Assembly (NCBI RefSeq): GCF_002288925.2
Contig: NW_022098050.1
Location: forward strand, 10,432,973 to 10,496,972
Source of the DNA: Delphinapterus leucas
Taxonomy: Eukaryota; Chordata; Mammalia; Artiodactyla; Monodontidae
Reading direction: 5' to 3'
Length of the DNA: 64,000 bases
The notes under the pieces are model-generated. The model saw only the letters and a list, made by a program, of their open reading frames with translations. It ran no database searches and was not told the origin of the DNA. Positions 1 through 11,343 of this stretch are shown in pieces (position 1 is the first letter of the stretch; each line of letters opens with the position of its first letter). The translations under genes were made by a program, and so were the position numbers.

Positions 1-29
1 CATACTCATCTTGGAAAACAGGTCCTAAA

Positions 30-174
30 GTCTGACTACTTGAGTTCAAATTTCAACTCTACCATTTAGAAGTTGTAAGACCTTGGGTCATGTAAATTTT
101 CTAAGTCCCAGTTTCCTCACTTAAAAATAAAGCCTGCTTTGGGGTGCCCTTGAGATAATTGAGATACATAACAG
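30..174 (+). repeat. MIR SINE fragment
   Basis: The stretch reads like the MIR core: 'gagttcaaatttcaactctacc', then 'agaccttgggtca', then 'cccagtttcctcactt'. These match the MIR segments that read 'tgtgaccttgggcaagt' and 'tcagtttcctcatctgt'. It is strongly diverged, as expected of an ancient mammal-wide SINE. No function is implied. Confidence 0.65.
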
Positions 175-186
175 AGCATACTGTCT

Positions 187-348
187 GGGAATCCCCTGGC
201 GGTCCAGTGGTTAGGACTCCACGCTCTCACTGCCGAGGGCCCAGGTTCGATTCCTGGTCAGGGAACTAAGATCCCACAAGCTGCGTAGCGTGGCCCAAAA
301 CAAAACAAAACAAACAAACAAACAAAATCACAAATTGGTGGGGGAAAA
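187..348 (+). mobile_element. Short CHR-type tRNA-derived SINE
   Basis: A tRNA-like head (A-box region near 'gtccagtggttaggactcc', B-box-like 'ggttcgattcc') is followed by a short body and a (caaaa)n/(caaa)n tail. An imperfect 12-bp target duplication flanks it: agcatactgtct at 175-186 and agcatactgcct at 349-360. The polymerase III boxes are relics of the tRNA ancestor, so this is not a tRNA gene. Confidence 0.88.
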
Positions 349-1289
349 AGCATACTGCCTCCCATATAATGAATGCTTAGTTAATGTTATCTGTAATTTT
401 ATTAACTATGGATCAAAGTAATAATAAAATTCGTTTCCATTCCTTGAGGATACACTCACATTATGAAAGAAGGCTCGGGTTTATATTTTCTCCATGTATT
501 TATTCAGCCACTTATTTACATCTTTGACATCTTTCTTGCCAAAACCAAGGAGAATATAGGATCCCAACACTTTCTTTAAATGTCTTACTTGGCCTCACTT
601 AGATTTTGCTCACTCCAGATACTTGAGAGCATAAGTTTCTTCACTCCCACACTCCAAACCCCATTTCTCTTTTCCTTCCCCTTCTTCTCAAGGGCATCAT
701 GGATTAACATATGGGCTCAACCCCCAAAATAAAGTCAACTCTTCTCATAGGTATAATAGCAGTCAGAGACACAGTGTCAGAGCTTTTAGCACAAGAATGA
801 GACCCCAATATGAACACGTGGTCTCTGTTTTAAAAATGGTTTGGGTAACCATTTTAGAAAGGGAATTTTTAGCCCTGAAAAAATTCACTATATCCCAGGC
901 AGAAAAGCAAACCTTCAATATATGGACCCAGATTTCATCCAACTATAGAAAAGAAAAGTCATTGTAAAGCAAATAGCTATTATTCACCTTAGGAGAAAAG
1001 GCAGAGGTGTGCCATTCTTTCATTTCTCATTTTTTTTCATGTCAGTGAATAATAATGACATTTACTCCCTTCATCCTCAGTTCTTTATTCTTCTGTTTTA
1101 AATGTTGCTGGGGTTGTTCCTAAAAAAAAAAACTGTCTTGCATAACTTAAGCATCTCATATAACTCAAAATATGGTTATGGTTTCAGCTTCTTAAGACTA
1201 TTAATTTGAAATCCATTTCTGGGTTCAAACTGTATATATGTGCAAAACCACACATGCAGATGTGTTTATGTTACCAGGTAGCATAAGGA
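349..1289. other. Unassigned AT-rich sequence
   Basis: No repeat family, splice-bounded open frame or RNA gene was recognised here. The sequence is AT-rich with short homopolymer runs. It may contain very old repeats below my recognition threshold. Confidence 0.4.
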
Positions 1290-1500
1290 GATAGTGTAAA
1301 AAAAGCATGGGTTCCCAAGTCAAACAAGTTAGGGCTCAAATAGCAGGTCTGCCATTTACTAGCTGTGTTTAGTAGGCAAACTATTTACCCTCAATGAACC
1401 TCAATTTTCTCACCCATGCATTGGGTTTATCGCAACGAATAAATGAGATAAGATCTGTAGAATGCTTGGCACCCTAATAGGTGGTCCAGAAGTATTAGCA
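1290..1500 (+). repeat. MIR SINE
   Basis: The order of MIR landmarks is preserved: 'agtgtaaaaaaagcatggg', 'ctgccatttactagctgtgt', 'cctcaattttctcaccc', 'aaatgagataag' and 'cttggcaccctaatagg'. The copy is nearly full length but diverged. Confidence 0.8.
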
Positions 1501-1984
1501 GCCTCTTTTGGAGGAGGTATAGGAAGGGAGTCACGTGTAACTTAAATTTCCACAGGCTGCCCAATTCTTTGTGTAGACAGTAGAAACTCAAATCCCACTG
1601 GTTCAGTCCTGTCACCTGCACCAGGACACCTTTCTCCCCAAAGTCTCCCCACTTACTTCTGAGAATTCTTAGAAAAATTTTATATGTGTTCACAAAATCT
1701 TCACCCACCTTGGCCTTGGTTTTGGAGTCCCCAAGACCTGTGAGGCCAAAAACAGTCCTCCCTTCACCATTTCCCCCAGCTTCAGTGCTCTCCAGAAGAG
1801 CATCATTTTCCATGCCAGGGAAGCAGCTTTTGCTTCTCCTCAAAGCTGTGGATCATGAGGTATTTGAACAGAACTGTTTTGTTTTGAGTCCTTACTCTGA
1901 TGCGCCACACTGCGTTCTAGGCATTCATGGCAGAAAAGCCCCTCCTCCCAGCTCTGTGCTGCATTTTGTCACCTGGTCCCTAAG
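1501..1984. other. Unassigned sequence
   Basis: No confident family assignment. Open frames crossing this stretch on both strands have no codon bias, no splice context and no recognisable domain, so I treat them as chance frames. Confidence 0.35.
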
Positions 1985-2521
1985 AAGCACTATTTTTTTC
2001 CCAAGTATTACAGGAAGCCTCATGAGAAAACCTTCTTTAGTTTCTGCCAGAAGCCCTTCTGCTCATGGGCCGCATACCTCCTCGCTGGCCACAAGCTGGG
2101 ACACATACCATGTTTTCCTCCTGTGTCACATGCCCTCTGTGTCATGCCCATATCTCCTCAGGCCTTACCGATGGCCAACAGCTGCATCACTTTGCCTGAG
2201 GCCTTCTTCAGTAGCCTGCCTGCCCTGCTTGCAGGCAGTCTTCTTGGGTGCAGTCCTCAGCCAATGAGTGACAGGAATAGGTGTGGATAACTCCAAGGCC
2301 TATGTTCTACATCAGCTTCTAGAGTTCCCCAATACAAGGAAACTCCAGTTAACCACAGTGGTAACTGGCTTGATAAGGCATCATTCATTCAGTGGCTCTT
2401 TTCTTACCTGTCTCACTTCCCTACCCCCTTATTAGTATTTCTTAGGATTATCTCCCCTCAAAACTACTTGCACTCAAATCCTTGTCTTCAAGTCTACTTC
2501 TAGGGGAAACTAAACTAAGAC
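1985..2521 (+). mobile_element. Probable ERVL (MLT2-like) LTR
   Basis: The 3' part ('actacttgcactcaaatcc' then 'ggggaaactaaactaagac') resembles the end of MLT2-class ERVL LTRs. The preceding text ('actccagttaaccacagtgg', 'attcattcagtggctctttt') is consistent with the same family. No internal retroviral sequence follows, so this would be a solo LTR. The left boundary is uncertain, and the family name rests on remembered consensus features. Confidence 0.5.
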
Positions 2522-2834
2522 GACTGCCTCATGTCCCCATCTTTCTCTCCAGACCCAAAGAGCACACATCTCCCCAGGCAAAATCAACACATACCAGTAA
2601 ATACTTGAGGAACTACTGATCCACCAGTTCCTTAGACATGGCCAAGGTCTGAATCCAGATCAGCCCCAGCTGGGCATTCTTCTACAAATATAAGTATCCT
2701 CCCATATACAGAGATCCTGGGTTAGGTGCCCCTTCTATCAACTTCTCCAGTTTCTATGTTTCCCCAGTTGTCATAATGGCAATGCTGTATTATAATTCCA
2801 TATTTTATTAACCACTGATGCCATCACATTCTAA

Positions 2835-2945
2835 GGTCTGTGAGGGCAGGACAGTGTCTGTCTTGTTTATCATTTATACCTATTACATATGATAGTGTAT
2901 TGTGCAGAGTCAATCCTCCATAAGCATAGGTTGATTTCAATTAAA
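2835..2945 (+). repeat. L2 LINE 3' end
   Basis: The text 'aaggtctgtgagggcaggacagtgtctgtcttgtttatca' matches the conserved L2 3' end ('tgagggcagggactgtgtctgtctt'). A decayed version of the terminal 'cacatagtaggcgctcaataaa' follows. Confidence 0.6.
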
Positions 2946-3009
2946 TTTCTAAGGAATAACAAAAGTCTGACACCTCAGGCAGTCTGAAACCAGGGAAAAG
3001 GAATGAGCT

Positions 3010-3285
3010 CATACTAATCAATAATACTGACCACTTGTAGAGAGTCAGCTATATGCCTGGTCCTATGTTAAGTAATTTTCAAACATTATTTCATGGAACA
3101 TTTATATTTACCTATGAGATAGGTACTACAATTCTCATTTTAGGATAGGGAACATGAAATATAGAAAAGTTCAACACCTTGGCCAAAGATACACTGCTAC
3201 TAAGTAGCAACATTGGTAACAGATTCAGGTCTGTCTGAATCCAAGAGTTACCTTATTAAGCACTACACTGTCTCTGTTGAGAATC
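3010..3285 (-). repeat. MIR SINE, reverse orientation
   Basis: On the plus strand this reads as the MIR complement: 'tatgcctggtcctatgttaagtaattt', 'acctatgagataggtactac', 'aattctcattttaggatagg', 'ccttggccaaagatacact' and 'acagattcaggtctgtctgaatcc'. All main landmarks are in order. Confidence 0.75.
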
Positions 3286-3382
3286 TCTCAATACTATTCT
3301 GCTTTGCGCATAGAAAGTATCATCAGAGGCCAAGCATTATTGTATGAATAATGGTGATAGTTTAATGACCATTAAAAGTAAG

Positions 3383-3782
3383 TGTAGTGGCTTGAATGGT
3401 GGCCCCCCAAATATGTCCATGTCCTAATCCCCAGAACGTGTGAATGTGACCTTACTGAAAAAAAGGATCTTTGCAGATGTAATTGAGTTAAGGATCTTGA
3501 GATGAGGAGATCATCCTAGTTTATCCAAGTAGACTTTCAATCTAATGACAAGTATCCTTAGAAGAGGCAGACGGAAGAGGAGGAGGCAATGTGACCATGG
3601 AGGCACCAGAAGCTGGAAGAGGTAAGGAACAGATTCTTGCCTACAGCCTTCTGAGAGACTGCAGCCCTGCTGATACATTAATTTCAGACTTCTGGCCTCC
3701 AGAATTGTGAAAGAACAAATTTCTGTTGTTTTAAGCCACCGTGTGTGGTAATTTGTTATGGTAGGCCTAGGGGACTAATATA
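3383..3782 (+). mobile_element. MaLR MLT1-type solo LTR
   Basis: It starts 'tgtagtggcttgaatggtgg' and ends 'gggactaata'. Internal MLT1 landmarks are 'gtccatgtcctaatcccc', 'ggatctttgcagatgtaatt', 'tctggcctccagaattgtga' and 'ttctgttgttttaagccacc'. No internal ERV sequence is attached. Confidence 0.85.
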
Positions 3783-3785
3783 GGC

Positions 3786-3915
3786 CCAACATTCATTTGT
3801 CCATTCATTCATTCTACAAACATTTGAAAAGCATCTCTTATTACATGCAAGACACTGCTACACAAACAGATGAGACGCTATCTCTGCCTTCAAGAAATTT
3901 ATAGTTAAGTTCAGG
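3786..3915 (-). repeat. L2 LINE 3' end, reverse orientation
   Basis: 'ccattcattcattctacaaacatttgaaa' followed by 'gacactgctacacaaacagatgag' and 'gccttcaagaaatttatagtt' is the complement of the L2 3' terminus, seen here as 'attcattcaacaaatattt...ccctcatggagctta' in a diverged form. Confidence 0.65.
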
Positions 3916-4009
3916 ACCTTATGCCTGAGTTGTATGGGCATTCTACTCTGGCACTAGACCTACTGGCCATTTTGCTGGCCAGTCCACTGCATAATTATGT
4001 GGCAAGTTA

Positions 4010-4870
4010 GAGTGCTAGGCCGCCATTGGAAATCTCTGAAACTTGAAAGAGATAGGGATCTTGAAGATCATTTGGTTCAACCTCTCCCCTCCACCCAGTA
4101 TAGGAATCCACTTTTCAGAGTTCCTGGTAGGGGGCCATTCAGCCTCTTTTTGAGCACTTCCCCAGTGAGTAGTGTATCCCTTTCATACTAAATCTCTCAT
4201 GTATGAGCAACTTTCACTGTAGAGTTCTCACCGTCACTGAGCTCCAATTTGCCCATTATGGCTTCCATCCAGTTATCAAAATTCTATCCTCAAGACCCAT
4301 AAGAATATGCCTAATTCTTCTTTCATATAACAATCCCTCAAATTATTTAAAACACCTGATATGTTTCCCCAACTATCTTCTGCTACCTGGCAACTAGCCC
4401 AGTTTAACTTACCATTCCTCAGGTGAAGTGGTTTCTAAACCTTCCACCATATTGCATTCCTTTTCTAAATACAGTATCGTTTATCCATACAATTTAAAAT
4501 ATGGCACTGAGAACAGAATACAGTTTACACATAACTCAAGCAGAGGAGAATGGGACCATTATCTCCTTTATTCTGGGCTTAACTCACACATCCTAAGACT
4601 GTATTCATATTGTAAAAAAATGATGTTACACGATTGACTCATTCTGACCTTCTTGGCAGCTGAAACCTAAGTGTTTTACTGAATTTCCATTAAACCTGGT
4701 TTCCCTTATATGCCTATATGCTTGATTTTGGAATCTATGTGAAATATTTTTTATTTACTTCTGGAAATTGCCTGGTTTTTGTTTCAGCTAATTTTTCCAA
4801 GCTGTCAAAATACCTTTCAATTCTGATTTCTCATCCAGCATATTAACTTGCTTTGAGTGATTCTCATTCC
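4010..4870. repeat. Ancient CR1/L3-like repeat (tentative)
   Basis: Several blocks recall an old CR1/L3-type LINE: 'gatcttgaagatcatttggttcaacctct', 'catataacaatccctcaaattatttaaaacacctgatatgtttcccc', 'cattcctcaggtgaagtggttt' and 'catccagcatattaac'. The blocks are in the expected order over about 850 bp, but divergence is high. Orientation was not resolved. The exact family is uncertain. Confidence 0.4.
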
Positions 4871-5736
4871 CATGCTCCCCCACCCCATCCCTGGAACTTA
4901 CCACTATGTCTTCAGGCTCTGGTTTAAACCCTTTCTTTCTGGACTCTTAGAACCTGCTCACATACTCCGATAAGCCATTACTCCTAGCCCTTGACTCCTG
5001 TCAAGTCATGACAAACAATTTCTGGGTCAGGGCTCCAATCTCTAAAGTTCCTTCCAGCTCTAATCTTTTATTCATGTTAGAAACTGGCAGATATTCAAAA
5101 TCATTGCAGTTGATAGGATGCATGTAAATGTAGGGGGCAGCTAGCACCTTATGAGATCCAGGAAGACAACCAATGTTTTATAAATGGCATCAAAGCAACA
5201 TAACTGGGGAAGACCCTGGGGAATTACAGCATCGTTAAGAAAGTTCACAGCAAGGTTTTGGAAGCCCTTTTGGGTTCTATTCTCTGAGCTGCAGGTATAA
5301 ACCTGAAGAACCCAAATGTGGCTCTCATAGGCCTATGGACCAGTTCTAAAGCTCTGGGGGCATCGCCACCTGACACTATCAAAACTAACTCAGTAAGAAG
5401 GGCCCAGAGTTCACTGTGGCTATTGGGGCATAACAAATAGTATCTTGTCAATACCTTGCAGTCGTTCTTCACTGACTTAAAAGGCATGTCGATAAGAGAG
5501 GTGAAAGGATGAGGTAGGAAGATGTGACATGTTTGGGAAAAAGAAGAAATCCTGTTTCAATGCCACATTTTCTGATTATTTTTCTCCATTTCTTTTCTGA
5601 AAAAAAATTCAGTGGAGTAGTTTGTGGTGGTGAGGATGTGATGTAAGAAAAAAGAGGGAAAACTATTTAGAAGTTGTTTTATTACTATTTTACAAATTTT
5701 CATATTCCCTATGCTATTGAGATGCCAGTCATATTT
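4871..5736. other. Unassigned sequence
   Basis: No repeat family or splice-bounded frame was recognised. An 80-codon frame on the minus strand around 5245-5487 has no domain signature. The motif 'aagttccttccagctctaa' near 5045 is the kind of end seen in old LINE fragments and may extend the element upstream. Confidence 0.35.
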
Positions 5737-5749
5737 AAAAGTATTTATG

Positions 5750-6069
5750 GGACTTCCCTGGTGGTGCAGTGGTTAAGAATCCGCCTGCCAATGCAGGGGA
5801 CATGGGTTCGAGTCCTGGTCTGGGAAGATTCCACATGCCGCAGAGCAACTAAGCCCATACGCCACGACTACTGAGCCCACGTGCCACGACTACTGAAGCC
5901 CGTGCAGCCTACAGCCTGTGGTCCGCAACAAAGATAAGCCACCACAATGAGAAGCTCGCACACCGCAATGAAGAGTAGCCCCCTTTCGCCGCAACTAGAG
6001 AAAGCCTGCACGCAGCAACAAAGACCCAACGCAGCCAAAAATAAATAAATAAAATTTAAAAATAAAAAT
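5750..6069 (+). mobile_element. CHR-2-like SINE with intact TSD
   Basis: The element starts 'ggacttccctggtggtgcag' and carries a B-box-like 'gggttcgagtcc'. Its body is built of diverged 'gcccacgtgccacgactactg' modules, and it ends in an (aaataa)n tail. A perfect 13-bp duplication, aaaagtatttatg, flanks it at 5737-5749 and 6070-6082. The intact TSD makes this a relatively young insertion. Confidence 0.95.
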
Positions 6070-6148
6070 AAAAGTATTTATGACAAATGATGGGCTAGAA
6101 GGGCTAAAAAAATTAAAATTAAGCAAGTACCATCAATCCAAAGTCTCC

Positions 6149-6368
6149 AATGATACTTTATACCTACATAGCACTTTACATTTCTCAAAACACTTTTTGC
6201 ATGCATTAAAACTTCATGACAACCCTGTGGAACTGCCATTATTATCTCTGCTTCAAGATGAGATTTGGTAAGGTCAAGAGACTTGCCCAAGTTTATAAAA
6301 GTAGTGAGAAAAGGCAGAACTGGGAACTGAACTGTTATATTCCAAGCAGTATTCTTTACACCATGGTA
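6149..6368 (-). repeat. MIR SINE, reverse orientation
   Basis: Complementary MIR landmarks are present: 'agcactttacatttctcaa', 'cttcatgacaaccctgtgg', 'cttcaagatgagatttgg', 'gacttgcccaagtttataa' and 'actgggaactgaactg'. Confidence 0.75.
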
Positions 6369-6681
6369 CAACTATTCTGAAAGAAGAAAGAACAAATCAT
6401 TACTAGCACAGCAATCCTGAAAAACTGCAAGTATCTTTAGATTTCATACAAAAGGAGTGGAGATTCCTTTCTTTTATATACAGATGGAAATAATGCAATC
6501 ACTCTGCAAGTCCCCTATCTCAGTCTCTCTCAGTTAGTCCACAAAGATGTTTCTAACTACTCCAATTTAACGATTTAACAAATGTGTATACTTGCAACAC
6601 ATAAGGTGCTATGCTAAAGGAGTGGAAATTACAGAATTATCTTGGCTCTCAAAAATATTATCATCCAGTAGAGAAGACAGG

Positions 6682-7765
6682 TGTCTTAGTTATCTATTGC
6701 TGCATAACACACCAACCCAAAACATAATGGTTTAAGAGAACAACAACCATCTCCTTATTGCTCATGATTCTGTAGGTTGGCTAGGCTTAGCTGGGCAGTT
6801 CCTCTCTTCCGCCAGCATTTGGGCGTCCCCAAGACTACCCTCAGGTTCACTAGAAGGACTCACAGAACTCAGAAAAGCCATTATACTCAGAGTTATAATT
6901 TATTACCGTGAAAGGATACAGATTAAAATCAGCAAAGGGAAGGGCACATAGGGCAGGGTCCAGGAGAGACCAGGCATGGAGCTTCTAGTTGTCCTTGCCC
7001 AGTGGAGTTGGATGGACAGAACTTACTTCTCCCAGCAGTGATGTGTAGCAACATGCACAGAATATTACCAACCAGGGAAGCTAACCTGAGACTTGGTGTC
7101 CAGAGATTTTATTGGAGCTCGGTCACATAGGCTTGGTTGACCCCCTACATGGCTGACCTTAGTCTCCAGCCCCTTCAAAGATCAAGCTGATACCACATGG
7201 CCCAAGTCCCTTACAATAAATCACATTATTAGCAAAAACTATCTGGTATGGCCCATGGCCCCCAGGTAAACAAAGACACTCTTGCCAGACAGGACATTCC
7301 AAGGTCTTAGAGATACCTCTCAGAAGCTGAGCAGGACCAAACCTTTCTTTGGGGAAGATTAATCCTTTGTTGCATATCCACATAATGTCTGCTGGGGCTG
7401 CAGACATATGGAGACTTGACTACATTGAAGCATCCAAAATGGCTCACTCACATGATGGCAGTTGGTGCTGGCTATAGGCTGAGAGAACTCAGATGGGGCT
7501 GTCAGTTAAAATATCTTATACATGGCCTCTCCATGTAACTTGGCCTTCTCATAACATGGCAGATGAGTTCTAAGAGGGAGCCTTCCAAGTACACAAAACC
7601 AGAAGTTTCAGGTATCTTAAGACCCAGCCTTGGAAGTTGCACAGTGTCACTTATACTGTATTATACTGGACAAAGCAAGTCACAGACTGAAGAGGAGGGA
7701 AAATCAACTCTACCTCTTAATGGGGGAAGTAGAAAAGAATTTACAGCCATATTTAATGCATGGAA
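6682..7765 (-). mobile_element. MLT1-like LTR in reverse, interrupted
   Basis: The left part begins 'tgtcttagttatctattgctgcataacac' and 'tcatgattctgtaggttggc', the complement of an MLT1-type 3' end. The family resumes after about 7430 with 'ggcagttggtgctggctat', 'ggcctctccatgtaacttggcc' and 'acctcttaatggggg'. Between these, about 6815-7430, lies a different LTR, so the element is split by a later insertion. The outer right boundary is approximate. Confidence 0.65.
6815..7430 (-). mobile_element. ERV LTR nested in MLT1-like LTR
   Basis: The insert reads as a reversed retroviral LTR: 'aaggactcacagaactcag', 'ttattaccgtgaaaggataca', 'cagattaaaatcagcaaag' and 'ttggtgtccagagattttatt'. These phrases recur together in class I type LTRs. 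It is younger than its host LTR. The family name was not assigned and no internal genes are present. Confidence 0.55.
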
Positions 7766-8479
7766 CAGCAGATAGGTTTCCTTCAAAGGGACTAGAGTTT
7801 TCTTTTCCAAACTCCAGTGACACTGCCCTGAAGACACAGTGTGAACCCTTGTTGGAACAAAACAACTGGAGGGAACTGTAGTTTATACTCTGGATCCTGT
7901 TCTGGGTCTCAGAACTACAGGAGAGTTGAGACCAAGGACAAACCACATAGCTATGCCATATTTGTAAGAGGCATACAGTCTATGTGACAAGCTGAAGGAG
8001 AGATGGTGAGTGCATTGTAGTCGGCCACTGCTGACTGCAGTCAGCAGAAGACAAATACATATATACTTAGATACATACAAAGCAACCACAGAAAAACTCT
8101 CACCTCTCCAATGTCCCTGTCTCCAGGGAAGCCACCATCTCTGTATCTCCTTTCTGGGACATAAACCAGTTGCTAGAACCTTGAAATATTTAAGAGTCTT
8201 AGTTTGGCAAATCTGTACCACTGAAGTGGCTCTACTAATCCTAAATTTATCATTGGCCACATGATGAAGACCTTGACGGCCAACTGTGCATATGAAAACT
8301 CCATAAGACAGGCAGTTTCTTTTAATACTAGAGAGTCCTGGTAAAAACAACAAAATGGCTTACCAAAATGACCAAGTAACTACAAGTTCAAGACACTGTG
8401 TTTCCAGTTTCAGTTCAAGAAAAGATTTTTTTTTACCATGAGTTTTGTCACCCTCTACCTCATTCAAAAAAGAATCAAA
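7766..8479. other. Unassigned sequence
   Basis: I see no confident repeat or gene. Overlapping frames on both strands (for example about 150 codons on minus, 7883-8353) lack domains, signal sequences or splice context. Confidence 0.35.
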
Positions 8480-9015
8480 TTTTCCAAAAAAATGAGGAAG
8501 ACTTCCTAAACAATCAAACAAGGCTGTCAAAAACTGATAGATCTGAAAGGAGCAACAGACAAATCCACAATTATAGTTGAAGACTTCAACACCTCTTTCA
8601 GTAATTGATAGAACAAGTAGACAGAAACTCAGTAAGGATATAGATGACCTGGACAGCACTATCAAGCAACTTGACCAAATTGCCGTTTATAGAAGACTCC
8701 ATCCAATAAAAGCAGAATACACATTCTCTCCAAGTGCACATGGAACATCCACCAAGATAGACCACATTCTGGGACATATAACAAAGCTGAACAAATTTAA
8801 AAAATAGAAATCATACAAAGTACATTCTCAGACCATAACAAAATTAAACTAAAAATCAATAATAGAAAGATGTCCAGAAAATCACCAAATATTTATAAAT
8901 TAAATAATATGCTTCTCAGTAACTCATCTCTAGAGAGTCAAAAGAAATCATCCCAAGGGAAATTTTAAGACATTTTAAACTAAAATGAAAATAGAATGTA
9001 TAAAAATTTGTAGTG
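8480..9015 (+). mobile_element. Old L1M ORF2 fragment, endonuclease-proximal part
   Basis: The text 'caaggctgtcaaaaactgatagatctgaaaggagcaacagac', 'gaagactccatccaataaaagcagaatacacattct' and 'aagtgcacatggaacatcc' matches decayed L1 ORF2 sequence between the endonuclease and reverse transcriptase regions. Multiple stops break the frame. It continues after 9312, so it is interrupted at about 9016. Confidence 0.8.
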
Positions 9016-9312
9016 CTACAACATGGATGAACCCTGAAAACACTCTGCTAAGTGAAAAAAGTCAGACACAAAGGGACAAATATTTAATAATCCCACTTAT
9101 CTGAGGTACCTGAAAAAGGCAAATTCATGGAGATAGAAAGTAGAATAGAAGTTAGCGGGGCTGGGAGATGATGAAAAAGTCCTGGAAAAGGATAGTGGTG
9201 GTCGCACAACATTGTGAATGTACTTAATGCCACTAAATTTCTCACTTAAAAATCATTAAAATTGTAACTTTTGTGCTATGTATATTGTACCACAATAAAA
9301 AATGTAAAACAT
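9016..9312 (+). mobile_element. L1M 3' end inserted in older L1 ORF2
   Basis: The stretch carries 'acaacatggatgaaccctgaaaacactctgctaagtgaaaaaagtcag' and ends 'tgtatattgtaccacaataaaaaatg'. This is an L1M ORF2 C-terminal/3'UTR module followed by a tail. It sits between two pieces of L1 ORF2 that are collinear with each other, so it is a nested, 5'-truncated insertion. Confidence 0.75.
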
Positions 9313-10535
9313 GCACGGGGTGCTGATAAAATAGTACTTAGAGGGAAATTTACAGCATAGCATTAAATGAAAATGTTAGAAAAGAAGAAATATCTAAAAT
9401 CAATAACTTAAGCTTAGACTTTGGGAAGCTAGAGAAGAGCAAATTAAACCTAAAGCAAGCAGAAGGAAGAAAGTAATAAAAATTAGGGAAGTCAAAGAAA
9501 TTGAAAAGAGAGAGGACTCAATAAAAGCAAAACCTAGATCTTTGAAAAGATCAATAAAATTGATAAATCTTTAGCCAGCATAACCAAGAAAATTTTTAAA
9601 AAGACACAAATTATCAATATCAGGAATAAAAGAGGAAGATCACAGCCAATCATACTAAAAGGTTAATAGGCAAATACTATGAACATTCCTATGACCATAA
9701 ACTGAATAACTTAGATGAAAGACACAAACTACCAAATATCATCCAAGGTCAAAGAGATAACCTGAATAGCCATGTACTGCAGAAACTGAATTGATAGTTT
9801 AAAACCTTCCCCCCCAAAACTCCTGGCCCAGATGATTTCATTGGTGAATTCTACCAAACATTTAGGAAAAAACAATATCAATACTACATAATCTCTCATA
9901 GAAAATGGAAGAGGAGGGAACATTTCCCAACTCATTCTATGAGGTTAGCATTATCCTAATCAAAACCAAACTATACAGACCAATATCTCTCACAAACATA
10001 GACGCAAAAATCCTTTAAAAATTAGCAAATTGAGTCCAGTCATGTATATAAAAAGAATATCAAGACCAAGTGGGATTCATACCAGGAATACAAAGCTGGT
10101 TCAATATTCAAAAATCAATATTTAAAAAATTTTAAACATTTGAAAAGACTAAGAAAACCCATATGATCATATCAATAAATGCAGAAAAAGCTTTAGTAAA
10201 ATTCAATATCCATTGATGATAAAACCTCTCAACAAACCAGGAATAGAAGGGAACATCCTTAACGAAATAAAGGGTCTCTAGAAAAAACCTGTAGCTAACA
10301 TTACAGTTAATGGTGAGAGACTGAATGCTTTCTCCCTGAAATCAGTAACAAGGCAAGGATATCTTTTCTCATAACTCTTATTGAAAATTGTACTGTAATT
10401 ACTAGTTAGTGCAGTGAGGCAAGGAAAAACAATAGAAAGCATACAGATTAGAAAGGAAGAAATAAAATTGTCTTTATTCCCAGATGACATGATTGTATAT
10501 GTAGAAAACCCTAACCTACAAAAATAGCTATCATA
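9313..10535 (+). mobile_element. Old L1M ORF2 fragment, reverse transcriptase region
   Basis: This continues the element at 8480 with typical ORF2 phrases: 'attggtgaattctaccaaacattta', 'ccaagtgggattcataccaggaatac' and 'aatgcagaaaaagct'. At 10471-10509 the catalytic box reads [13 protein letters not shown]. The L1 consensus there is F/Y-A-D-D, so the aspartates remain but the alanine is changed to proline. In-frame stops make it non-functional. Confidence 0.85.
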
Positions 10536-10544
10536 AAAATGGTT

Positions 10545-11085
10545 AATTTGCAATTATGAACATGTTTGAAACAAATAAAAAAAGTAGTCTCAGCAAAGAA
10601 ATAGAAAATATAAAGAAGAAACTAATGGAAATTTCAGAACTGAAAAATACATTGACCAAAATTAAAAACTCATCAGAAGGGCTCAATAGCAAAATGGAGA
10701 TGACAGGGAAAATAATCAGTGAAAGTTAAGATAGATCAAAAAAATTACCCAAACTGAATAACAGAGAGAAAATACATTGGAAAAAGAGAGAGAGAACAGA
10801 GCCTCAGACACCTATGTGAAAATAACAAGAGATCTAACATTCACGTCATCTGAGTCTCAGAAGAAGAAAAGAAAGAATATGGGGCTGAAAAAAAAATCAA
10901 GGAAATAATGGCTGAAAGTTTCCCAGATTTGGTGAAAAACAAACCTACAGATTCAAGAAGCTGAGAAAAACCCAAATATATAAACCCATATCTATACCCA
11001 GACATATTAAAATAGAATTTCTGAAAACTAAAGATAATGAAAACATCTGCTAAAGAATATGTTTTAAATTGGAAATCCAGAGAGG
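10545..11085 (+). mobile_element. L1 ORF1 / HAL1-like fragment
   Basis: Characteristic ORF1 text of old L1M/HAL1 elements is present: 'aatttcagaactgaaaaatacattgacc', 'gaacagagcctcagacacctatg' and 'aaataatggctgaaagtttcccagatttggtgaaaaac'. It follows directly on an ORF2 piece, so gene order is reversed relative to one L1. This is therefore a separate insertion. Confidence 0.75.
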
Positions 11086-11343
11086 TTTACTTAACTTTAA
11101 GGTTTCTTTTGGAAAATAAAAGGCAATAAACAGAAACAAGGATGCAAGATATAGACACATGTTCATTATTTGGTACAAACTAGGGTAATTATTCATGTTT
11201 ATCTTCAATATTGAAACAGCATTTGGTTTGGTTATTTATTTATATCTTGCCTTACTCAAAGGAATATGAGACAGTTCACAAAAACAAATAACTTCAAATA
11301 TTTAGCCCAGCTATTTGGTTTGATCTCACACACTGTTTGGCTA
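11086..11343. other. Unassigned AT-rich sequence
   Basis: No repeat or gene was recognised between the HAL1-like piece and the following LTR. Confidence 0.3.

Noticed and set aside
1686..2267. 193-codon open frame on the plus strand
   Set aside because: Its second half lies in a probable LTR and the peptide is Pro/Ser-rich without domains. Best explained as chance.
5750..6069. tRNA gene suggested by A- and B-box-like sequence (also in the other SINEs)
   Set aside because: The boxes belong to the tRNA-derived heads of SINEs. The cloverleaf is not maintained and each copy has a SINE body, A-rich tail and target duplication.
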